From the NCBI GenBank assembly GCA_008711295.1, contig VUYV01000155.1, forward strand, positions 2,200,454 to 2,264,453: 64,000 nt of DNA, in the 5' to 3' direction. Below the pieces are notes generated by a model. The model saw nothing but the letters and a program-made list of their open reading frames with translations, searched no databases and was not told the origin of the DNA. Shown here in pieces: positions 27,999 through 38,462 of the stretch (within the stretch, counting starts at the first letter, position 1; every line of letters begins with the position of its first letter). Position numbers and translations under genes: made by a program. The stretch comes from Anarhynchus alexandrinus (taxonomy: Eukaryota; Chordata; Aves; Charadriiformes; Charadriidae).

Positions 27999-30900
27999 TA
28001 CTAATTATCATTAGTCCCCACTCAGTATATGCAAGCGTGGCAAAGAATGAAGACAAAACATCTGCAAGAAGTGAGTGCTGCCAGGAAGAGGATTACAGAT
28101 GCTGAGTATCCCATGCTATTGTACCTAGTGACAAAATACTGCTTGTGCTCTGATTGAGCAACATAAACATTGATTAACATCCTTACTCTTATGTTCTTCT
28201 GTTTTTCTGGTCGTTTGTGATGCAAAGGATATAACCTTCTGTTGAAATAGAGTCACTATTTCTTCTCTCATAATTTCTATCTTGTCTCCGCTCTCTTACA
28301 GAGTGCTGCTCAGAGAATAGCCTGTAGCCTCTGGACACATCTTTAATACAAGTTAAAATAATTCTTGAATGCCATTTAAGTCGGCAAAATAGGCTGGACT
28401 AAAATGGATCCAGGACTGAAGCAGCACACAATAGAACTGTATCCTTTTCCTTGGGCCTCACTAACCATCCAGTCGGCAGGGCTGAGGATCCTTGCTCCTC
28501 TTTCTTATTTGCAGCTGCTAAAAAAAACCCATCACCTGCTACCTGTTCTGTATGTAACATGCTGGCCTGGCAGACTAAGGAATTAAAAAAGGGAAATGTC
28601 TCTTTGGGAATTAGTACATGATCCTACGTCTGTACAGCGCAACCCGGGATAAGAAACACCAAGATTTTAACGATGGATCTTTTTTGCAGAAATATTTGAG
28701 AGCTTGGCGTGTTATGAAATACATGCAAGCATTTGGTGCTGCATGGTTTATAATGCCCTGAAGCAAGTTGTAAGCCTTATCAGCATCTGGGAAGATCAGA
28801 ACTTTCCGTTTGGGTTTTGATTAATCAAATATATTATGAAATCTTTGCTACGCCTGATTTTTGAGAGAGTCTATTTTTGATATTAATATGTCTCTACAGA
28901 TTAGATACAGATCAGTTGTTTCATGAAAATAATTCTCTTATCTCTTTTCTCTTGTACAAAAAAATTATGTTTTTTAAAATAAAAACCATCAGATAAATAT
29001 TTAAACACAGATTTCCTTCATGTGGGTGTCTCTTCCATGCTATTTCACTTATAAGTCTTTGTACAAATGAGACACTTTGAAATGTAGGACGTTTAAGAGT
29101 CTCTAACTTTTGAAACAATCACTGGAGGCCTGCAGACTGCTTCCTAGGAGCAGGCAGCCAGTTGTATTTCACTCAGCGTCTTTATGGCTGTGTGTTAGAA
29201 GCCGGAGTGTTAAACCACGAATCTCATCCTATTAACCCGGTCATATAACCTTGAGCTATCCAGACCTGCAGATGACAACGCGCGGTACCTCTAACATGTA
29301 TATCAGCCAGGGTGTGAGCTTTTTATCAGGTACAATTAATGTCTGAAAGTACCTGCATTAAACAGACAAGTATGCGTAGTTTGACTCAAAAGCATCGGTA
29401 AATTTTCCAGTGTCAGAATAATAACATCAGTCACTTCTACCACTGTATTATGGGTCTGTTGGTAATTACATTATAATCCTCTTTCATCCCTTTGGGTAGG
29501 GCTAATGAACTTTTTGGTTTTTTATTTCACTAAACTGGAGAAAATTGGTGTTTTAAAGTTATAAATGTACATATCAAAAAGGACTGTCAAAATGAGCGGT
29601 CTCAAGAATTTTTCTGCTCTCTTTCACTGGTCATGATAGCTCAATAATTTATTTGTTTTAAGCCAAAAAATTTGCACGCACATTATTCTTTGGATAAAAA
29701 TGGGCATTCAAGACCTAATATTTTAACTTGAAGAAGGACACAGCTTTCCTCTTCAGAAAGCAGATTTACTACACAGGTGCGATCTTTTTCAAGCAAAACG
29801 GCACAGCTCTTTACCACAGAGGGTGGAGGTCCAATCCTGCCAGCCGCTGAGCACTCTGAGCTCCAGCTGAAGGTGGCCCGCAGGGACCCAGCACCTTCCC
29901 GGATCGAGTCCATAGCGCGTAAGCACACCAGCTACTTTGATACCAGCGACCTTAAACGTTTTGGTCTACGGTGTCAATGATCCATGAACTAAGACAGATT
30001 TACTGTACACAAGTGACAGTGGCGGTTTGAGAAGAATAAGTAAGGAAGTTGTGTCAGCTTTCACTTTGACTCTCCTTGCTCACTGTGTATACCTTAAGCC
30101 CTGGGTTTACCTACGTACTGCAAATTCTGGGTTTTCCTGCTGAGATCTCTTTTGTTTCTCTGTGTATAACCTAGCTTTGCAAAATTTCTTCCTGGCAAGT
30201 AATAAGTTTGCTGAGTAAACAATCAGTAGTTTAGTAAGCATAATAATTGTACTGACAGTTGTACGAAATCACTGTTACACTCTCACCTATGTGAATATTT
30301 ATAAGTTGTACATTTAGGACATACACGTGGTCTGAGGCTTCTGGATTGGTTTTATGTGATGTCCCACATCTGTGCATGCACAGAGATTGGCAACCCGGGG
30401 GGAGCAGTTGGGTGCCCCTGATGCTTGGTCCACAAGCTTGGCATGTAACCCAGAAAGCACCACACTACTCTCTTCTTGTGCTACATGCTCCTTTATCATG
30501 TCCTGCATCTTAAAAGTTACTTTAAAAAAAAAAGAAATAATTTCTGCATGGCAGCCATTTTCATCGCCTTTCTGTGAGCAGAGACTTCCTAAGCAAATGG
30601 AGATTTTTTTTCTGCCTTGTTCCTGTGGTGTTAGGGTCTCCTTGCTCCACAGGGGACATGGGAGCGATGCCAGAGGGCTCTCACACCTGGAGCTATGTGG
30701 TCACTTCTATGCAGAGCTTGAATTCAGCAACATTTCTCTGTTGGGACTGCCTGCCGCTTCGGGCTCGCTCCTACCAAGTGCTGAGAGCCCCAGCGGGGTT
30801 TTGGGAGGGAGAGCTGCTCAGTGCAAAGCACCCCTGGCCTCCTCCACAGCCCACTCCCAAGTAGCCCCCTTACCACTCTCCTGCTCTTTTTCTCCCATAC

Positions 30901-31017
30901 ACATAGATACCGCACACGCATGCGCACCCACACATGCACATAAAGACACGCAGTGCCATGTAAATAAGTGGGGAGCCTGGAGGTAAATGACCCCTCTCAA
31001 AGCATTTTATTAAGATA
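27999..31017. other. Noncoding DNA with a GC-richer, AC-rich patch
   Basis: From about 30,370 to 30,990 base composition is more even and one + frame stays open for 204 codons, the longest in the window. It opens on GTG, has no recognisable domain and runs into a degenerate CA-rich stretch (30,893-30,952). Minus-strand frames there are open too, so I do not call a gene. A second patch at 29,770-29,960 is similar. The rest is AT-rich and featureless. Confidence 0.5.
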
Positions 31018-31080
31018 TTATCATGGAATCATAGAATCGTTTTGGTTGGAAAAGACCTTTAAGATCATCAAGTCCAATGG
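31018..31080 (-). mobile_element. CR1 LINE 3'-end stub
   Basis: On the + strand the text begins ATCATGGAATCATAGAATC, then GGTTGGAAAAGACCTTTAAG, then GATCATCAAGTCCAA. This is the reverse complement of the CR1 3' end, including the two short terminal repeats read as ATTC(T/C)ATGATTC on the minus strand. Only about 60 bp is present, so the copy is severely 5'-truncated, as most avian CR1 copies are. This is one of the two best taxonomic clues for a bird. Confidence 0.85.
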
Positions 31081-32329
31081 TTTCCAGTGTACATATTTTA
31101 AATCCATGTTTATGCAGGCAAAAAATGTACAAACGCACAAATACATTTTCTTTTTCTGTCCCCTGAAAAAAAAGCAAATCATTTTTTGACACAGAGTTGG
31201 CAGACAGATAAACAGCCCCAATTTAAAAATACATAAGATGATGAATAGAGTTTTAGAGACGAACCATAGTTTATCTTGTTAATTCTTACTGCGTCTGAGT
31301 AGCGATGAAAGGAGCAGTGCCAGAACTCAAGGATATGATGAATAAGAAAGAGCAAAATGACAACCAAAGGCCCTGGTGACCAGAAAACAAGCTACAGTTT
31401 GTCCCCCAGAGAGAGACAGTGATGGGTTGAACTTGCCATTAGAGGGAAGATTAAGTGTCCTTGGTTCCTCAGTTAGTTAATTATACACTCAAATCTTCCC
31501 AGTATATCACATAAGCCAGGCGTTTTGCTTTTGAATATCTGTATACTGACTACTTGGATTGCTTATTGGTTATTTCTCTTGACAACTCAAACCTGAACAT
31601 TAAATCCCATTGGCAACAACTATCTGTCAAGAGCAAAAAAAATAAGATTTGTGTATTTAGTTTTCATTATAGAAGTGCTTGTAGTTGAAAAAATATGTAC
31701 CTGTCAAGTTTTCGACATCTCGCTGGGGATGCAAGCAATGCTGTTGTGATTTCAAAACCTGGCTGACAAATTCACGTTCCAGTAGTAAAGACAAATCAAG
31801 GTTTTTTTCCTTTTTTTCTTTTTTTTTCTCTTTTTGCTTTTTTCACCGCTTTGACAGTCATACATAACAATTTGAGACCTAAGTGGCACTTTGATGCACT
31901 ATTCCATTATTAAGTGGTATAGTCACTATAGAATAGATGACGGGCCTGTACTCAAGGCATTGTGAATTAAACAGCTTTCAACAATGGGGGAAATTGAATG
32001 GCCTAAAGAATTCTGAAACATAAAAAAATAATGATTAAAAATGTGTTTCAGAATCAGCAAGGCATATAATTTAAAATAATGTCAGGTACTGAAATTCAAA
32101 CTAAAGAAAACAAAGTATATTTTAGAAGAATCTTTCAAGTTCAGAGGAAACATTAAATAATTAGCAAACATCACTAAACCCACAATTACGAATTTTAAAT
32201 ATGACTCTTTGATGAATCTTAGAAAATTAACGTGACTAAAAAATCCTACCTAAAATTTAAGATATGAAGACATAAAGACTTTTTCATGTGACAATATATT
32301 AATTGACTAGTTTTGTACTGGCATTTCCT
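31081..32329. other. Unique AT-rich noncoding DNA
   Basis: There is a T/C-rich run near 31,800-31,845. No gene, and no further CR1 sequence beyond the stub to its left. Confidence 0.55.
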
Positions 32330-32570
32330 TGTGCCTAAAGGTAGAGTTTTCAACTAAAGTAACATTGACTCAAAGTACTTAAATTAATTCTTTCGTCAAT
32401 AACTCTACAGCTAATCAATATACCTGGAATTAAACAACAGGTTTGGCCAGAAGGCATGCTAATCCCCGGTCTCTTTTTGTTACAATTCATTAATCATTCA
32501 GCCACTCCCAATAAAATGATTTCCCCCTTTGAGGCAGAAAGTTTGATACACCAAACAGCCCAGAGTGGCA
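32330..32570. promoter_or_regulatory. Candidate conserved noncoding element
   Basis: A simple-repeat-free block with several homeodomain-type cores: AAATTAATTC near 32,380, CTAATCAATA near 32,411, a bicoid/OTX-type TAATCC at 32,460-32,465 and CATTAATCATTC near 32,488. The function is inferred from motif density only. Confidence 0.25.
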
Positions 32571-33439
32571 AGTAGAATAAGGAAAACCAAAGAAAGGTTT
32601 CCAAAATGACTTTTTCCCTGAGAAAATAAAAATTCAAAAGCTACGTTGATAACAATTCATGCTATATTTTTAGTTAATAAAATGTAAGTAGATATTTTTT
32701 CCTATTAAGATAAAAAACAAAAATGTAATACTTGTTATACCCCAGAGCATAATTGGTCATATATTATCTTTTGTTTTTAAGATTATTAAAGGCTAAGAAA
32801 TTACTTTTCAAACATTGATCCAGTGAGATTACTGGGAAAAAAAGACACCAAGCAATGAAAATTCTATTAATCCACAAAGTTCTAAAATATTTGCTACAAT
32901 ACTTATCTCTCTGCAGTTCTGAACAACTATATCAAACTGATCTCTATCTCCGAATAGGATGTGTATTACAATTTCAGTGCTTAGCACTCCAAATCTTTTT
33001 TTTTTCCCCTTATTCTGCACTAGAAAGACAAAATTGAATTATTTCTTTATCCTTTTCAACTGGTAATCCTACAAAGCATGTAAAGCCACATTAGGAACGC
33101 AGTGTACTTTATAAGATGGCATAGGGTATGGCTCGTATGTGCGGTCAAAAAAAATAAAACCAAACCAAACCTTCTTATTTGGGTATGATATGTTAAAAGA
33201 CAAAGCTGATTTGAGCGAGTTACTAAAAAAGATTTCATCAATATCCTACTTTTTCATTCCGAGGCACTAAGGGAGCAAAAAAGAAATGTAATTATGAGAA
33301 ATAAAATAAGGATTTTCTTAGTTACAATTCCTGGCCCTTCACTGATTGCAGTAAATTATAAATTATGCAGTCAATGTAGGCCAACAAAAGAAGACATCTT
33401 CAAATCTCAGTCAAAGGTAATTACTTAAGTCGGCTGAAT
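32571..33439. other. Unique AT-rich noncoding DNA
   Basis: No gene. There is a short CCAAACCAAACC run near 33,162 and a poly-T near 32,996. It lies between two candidate regulatory blocks and may belong to the same regulatory landscape, which is inference. Confidence 0.5.
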
Positions 33440-34010
33440 GTTCCCTTTTCATAGAGTGTGATCTCTCTTTGACAGCTCACACTGACAGATGACCTTCTCA
33501 GCGACGTTCTTATCCTTCGGATCATGAGCAGTGTGCCTCTCTCCCTGAATATCTCTATATATTTGTGACACTAAGCTTTCAAATACAGCTATTGACAAAT
33601 CAGAACATCAGTCTAAGTGCTGGTCTTCCTATCACTCACAATAAAGTAGCTATCACTTGTGGTGTTGTAGAGCAAGCACATCTCTGAAAAATGAGTTCTC
33701 ACCAAGTGCTAATTTGACACAGCTCGCTTGCCTTCCCATAATTGCTCTGTCATTGTCAGTTGGCAGTTCGGGCTCATTCCTGGAAGCTGTGCCGTACAAT
33801 TGGATACAATTACTCCCATTTACCACCACTATTATGCCACTGATGTTGCCCAGTCCGCATATTGACATGCCTCATTAAACCTGGATGCAGGCCATTAATG
33901 AACATTGTTAGCATTTCTCTTAAACTTTTTGCCTCTAATAAACAGTCAGTGTTCCATGAAGGAGCACTGCCATCCTTGTGATATGATATTTATTATCTTA
34001 TGGGGGAAGG
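33440..34010. promoter_or_regulatory. Candidate conserved noncoding element with paired TGACAG
   Basis: Two TGACAG (MEIS/TGIF-type) hexamers sit 13 bp apart at 33,470-33,475 and 33,483-33,488, followed by a long repeat-free block. This contains CATTGTCAG near 33,750, ACAATTGGATACAATTAC near 33,795 and a SOX-type CATTGTT at 33,903-33,909 beside CATTAATG. Low repeat content and paired sites suggest an enhancer, but conservation cannot be checked from one sequence. Confidence 0.33.
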
Positions 34011-34159
34011 GGACTCTGCAAATGGAAACTATCCAGATGCTGTGAGAGAGATATATGGTTAGATCAGCGGAGAACAGCCCTGATCAGGAGGACCTTTTCC
34101 ATCAGGGGCATCCTACCATTAACCAAGTGACCTCTCCTATCCAAGAGAAGACAGGAAGG

Positions 34160-34335
34160 ATAAACACGATAACCTCGGGGCGGCCCAGTCGCTGCAGGTT
34201 TCTCAAGGTAGCCCGGGCTCCCGCGGCTCCCCTCAGCCCCCTCCTACCCCCAGGTGGTGCTGCGGGACGCGGCAAAGAGCATTTTGCCCTGGGTCCTCAA
34301 TCCATTATGTCCAGCCACTCCGACGCGCATTTTTA
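34160..34335. promoter_or_regulatory. Small isolated CpG-rich patch
   Basis: About ten CpG dinucleotides fall within some 175 bp (for example in TCGGGGCGGCCCAGTCGC, CCCGCGGCTCC, GCGGGACGCGGC and TCCGACGCGC), in surroundings where CpG is rare. It is too short for a classical CpG island. It could be a small promoter, an unmethylated regulatory core or a GC-biased relic. No TATA box or initiator pairing was convincing, and strand is not assigned. Confidence 0.4.
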
Positions 34336-37300
34336 TTCAGAGATAATTATGTGTTGATCAGAGAAGTCAGCGGCTGTCACCCATATGGCAGGCACACCTG
34401 CAGTGTGACATAGGTGGTAACGATGGCATGCTCTTGAGCTGTCATGACAGGGACAGGGACTTTATTATGTATATGTCACCATTTCTCTTAGGGAAATTAT
34501 CCTTTTCCGCACAATGACAATAATGAACCTTACAACACTTTCATAAACCCTGTTTCCAGGCCCTTTCCTTGACCTTCATTAAAACTCTGACTAGCAAATT
34601 CAGTGCTTTATGAGCAAAATGCAAACTTTCCAAGCAGATGTATGGGAGCTTTTGGAGCTTCTTTTTAACAGTTTTACACCATGTGGCCACTTGGACAGTC
34701 AATGACCCTGCAGAGCACAGCCCGTTCCTTCAGCGGGGCAATGACCACGCAGAGAAAGACTAGGACAAGAACTAACTGGCTTTTAAGTGCTGGAAATCTG
34801 GCTGGGTCTAAGACAGTTTTGCACTGAAAACCGGGTTATAGGACAAATTTTGTACCTTTGAGTGTTAAAGGGAACCCCTCTGTCCAATATAATATAGAAT
34901 GGTATTATTCTAGAATTACTCTCACTTATTTTTTTGGCTTTCTTTGCTTCATTCTTTACATATTTCCTTCTGCTGTTTGGTTCATGGCACAACAGAAAGT
35001 CTCCGTGGAACAGAAACCAAAGAAGAACAGACAGAAAGGCATTTTGTATCCAGAGAGAAGGAAGAAGAAAGAAAGGGAAGTGAGCTTATGCTATTTCTCT
35101 CAGGCATCTGCAAAAGCCATATCTGAGAATCAAAAGGGGAAACTGAAAAACTCCCATAATAATGTCTATTATTTAGTTGCGTTGCGTTTTGTGTTGGTTT
35201 TTTTTTAATGCAGACCATTCTAATTACTGTGTTCTCAGTTAAAAATTAAAGATGGAGGCATTAGAAAAATGTCAAGCAAATTGATGTTGTCAGTGCCTTT
35301 TTAACAGCTAGCTTTTCTCTTTTTGAAGCCTCAAAAGTTTGAATATGCAGTTTAAGTCGACATTCTTCACCTTTGGGTTACCTTTCGTACAGATATTCAT
35401 GTGTGAGTGCATGTGTGTAATATGCCAGCTTGCTGTGGTTGTGCTTAACAGATTTCTCCCATTTTGATATATACAAATCTACTTTCTGCAGCATTATTTC
35501 AATAGCAATAGAGTACTTCAGAGTAGAAGTAATTTCTTACATGTGAATGCTGTCTATCTGTCTAGAGAGAATTAAGGGACCAGGGAATTTAGCTTTAAAT
35601 TTACATTTTAACTTTAAATGACTTTAGCAAAAGTTGCTAGCAGAAAAAAATGTAAAATTTGGGACAGTTGCAAACTTATGAACTTTCTTAGTCTCTTTTA
35701 AATGTAAATATTGTACTGTTGGAAGTGCTTGTGGGACATGTATATGAATTCTGGAATAACATGCCCTTTGGTTCAGCTGTGGTCTAAATAACCATGTAGA
35801 ATGTAGAAGTGCATCAAAAATATCCAAAAACTTTAACTGAATAAGCCCATTTTTATACTTAGCGGCTTACTGTATTGTTCACATTGATCTGAACTATTTT
35901 CTCCATGATGACCTCAAATTACTTTGACAAATATTAAGACTAGGAGATGAATTTGAGGTTCTCAGCTGTATTTCTAAGGAGTTGTAATTTATTTAGTCAA
36001 CTAACCACCACAATTAGAAATAGTAATATCATGATGCTACATTTAAAAACTGAAACAAATAATACCTCATCAGCCACTAAAGTCCCTAAGCTTCTTGTTG
36101 GTATCCTGGTCAGTATTTTAAGAGGCTGTAGAAGTATTGCACTCTCACTAGAGACAAGCAAATAAGTGGAGTATCACAGGCAACTGAAAATTCATTAAAA
36201 TATAGGTCATCCAAAAATAATTACCAGAGTTGAAACTGCTCAGGATAGAAAAGTTAACTGTTATGAGAAAGAAAAAAGGGTTTGTTAAACAAGAGTGGGC
36301 AAATCTCTGTTTACATCCAGAAATAACATCACAAATAGCCTAGTGCTATCTACCAGTGGACTGGCCTATTTTATACTACCCAACATGTGTACATAACTGC
36401 TAAATGAATATATAAAGTTCTTCCATCTTCCATTCAAACATTAATTGAAACCCATTTAATTAATTTGAAATAACCAGATTGCAGAACAGAATAATACAGT
36501 TGTTGAAAGGATGGTTTGCTCATCAGGTTAAGGTAGTACACATAGTTTCTAGAGCATCTTAGGTATGGATGTGATATTAAAAATAGGCAGTGAAGCAGTA
36601 ATATAACACAACTTTTTTTCCAAAATTTTTTGAGATAGAAGTAGAATATTTGCTATCTGGCAGGCGAAGGCTTTTGTCTCATAATGATGTAATTCTGCCT
36701 TTTCTGAATCTGTTCACTGTTCTTTAGTCTTTATGAGGGGGAAAAGATTTCCATAACTATCTAGGGTGGGGTAAGGCTGAAAGATAACAAAAAAAAATGA
36801 AATCATGTATTTCTCTTCTCTTCCTATCTGAATAAGAATGTATGACATGACAAGAACCATGTGAGTCACAGAGTCCCAATCTGCATATAGCAGACCGTGA
36901 CACAATAAATAATCTGTGTGTACTTCTACTTTCACTTTTTCTGTGAGCCACACAGCACCCATCTATCTCCAAAGCACATGTGAACTGGTAAGTGCAAAAA
37001 AAAATCCAAATACCTCACAACTTCAGAGTCACAAGAAAAGAAGAAAAGCAACCAAGGAAGTCATTACTGCTTTTGATTCCCGCAATGGTAAGGAATTTGT
37101 TATGAGGTTCTATGTAGTAACTCCGTGTGAGAAACTGCTGGATATACATTTTGATATACATTCTGTTTTATGGCAGTAGCAGGATGCCTTCATCTGCATA
37201 GCTGATGAAGTTTTAAATTAATCAACTTCTATGTATCCATTCATTATTTGCAGAGAATGCTGACGACTAGCCTGGGAAGAGAAAAACAAAACTAAATGGA

Positions 37301-38392
37301 AACGAGCCACTGATTCATTGCCAAGGCTTTTTGTTGTTTTTTTTTTTTTTTTTNATTGTCACACGTTTGTTTTGGTTGGTTTTTTTTTTTTTTAATAAAA
37401 GAAAGGAAGAATTACTGACAATGCTGCTGTTGTACTTATGAAGACTTCCATGCACTCCCTGTACTTAGAGGTTCCTCTGGCATCAGTGGCAGCTCCAAAC
37501 AGTCTAACCTTACAGAGTACAGTAAGTGATGGAGAGGTTAAGAATGCTTATTGGAAATATAGTCTCCAAACTAGTAGTGATTGATCTTACAGGCAATAAA
37601 GATGTAAATAAATAAAAAATAAAACTGCTGCAACTATTTTTTTTTGGTGCCAGGAAGAGCAGGATTGTGCTGTTGAGGTATTTCTGACAAAAATCAACAT
37701 TAGAAACAAAAATCACCAGGAAATACATGTACCTTCATCCAGATTCTCTCTGTTGTTTGCTCAGCTCAGGTGGTCTTCTGTTTCTTTTCCATATAAACTC
37801 TAGTCAGGGATAGCACTTTCCGTCTCCCAAATAGTGGGTTGCACACTCCATTAGGAACTTCTGAATCAGACAGGAGGAAGAACTGGGGGAAAACCCATCA
37901 GACAGTTACCACAGGAAGAGGAAAAGAACTGCTCTCAGAAGTGTGCTTGAGCAACAAACGCAGTGACAGCCGGGCTCCTGCACTTTAAAAGCTGATATAG
38001 CACGACAAGAGATGCTGAAGTCTATTAGCAGTATTTCAGTTCCCAGTGCAACAGCTGCTATGAGGGGGATACGAGGGTGGACTATAAACAGTGGCTCAGG
38101 GAATTAATGAAATTGCAACAGGGCAAGCTTAGGATTAAGGGGAACAAATCACAGAGTTCTGTGAATTTGTGTAATTACAGCTATACCTATCCTGGGTTTG
38201 CTTCTTCTACTCCTCCAGATGCAGCAGAAATTTATTCCTAAAAGAAAAAGAAAGTTTACCAGAACTACATTTCTACATCATGTGCTTACTTCCTTTGGCA
38301 AAAAGAAACATGTGACAACCATAACTCACGTTTTGGTTCTCAACAAAGTGGTTGAATGCTATGGTGATAACCCCAGCATAACGTTCGGGATG
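34336..38392. other. Unique AT-rich noncoding DNA with an assembly ambiguity
   Basis: No gene is supported. At 37,338-37,353 a poly-T run ends in an undetermined base (N at 37,354), and a second T run follows at 37,380-37,393, so length here is uncertain. The repeat-free block at 34,440-34,720 next to the CpG patch could be regulatory. The rest shows nothing. Confidence 0.5.
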
Positions 38393-38462
38393 GGATAGGA
38401 TAGGATAGGATAGGATAGGATAGGATAGGATAGGATAGGATAGGATAGGATAGGATAGGATA
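38393..38462. repeat. GGATA pentanucleotide microsatellite, 14 perfect units
   Basis: Seventy bases of uninterrupted GGATA, preceded by two variant GGGAT units (from about 38,388). Complete identity between units indicates a young, probably length-polymorphic array. The minus strand reads as a repeating Leu-Ser-Tyr-Pro-Ile frame, which is an artefact of the repeat. Confidence 0.97.

Noticed and set aside
30372..30986. 204-codon open frame as a protein-coding gene
   Set aside because: No ATG at its start, no domain or family resemblance, overlapping frames on the other strand are also open, and the 3' part is CA-repeat text.
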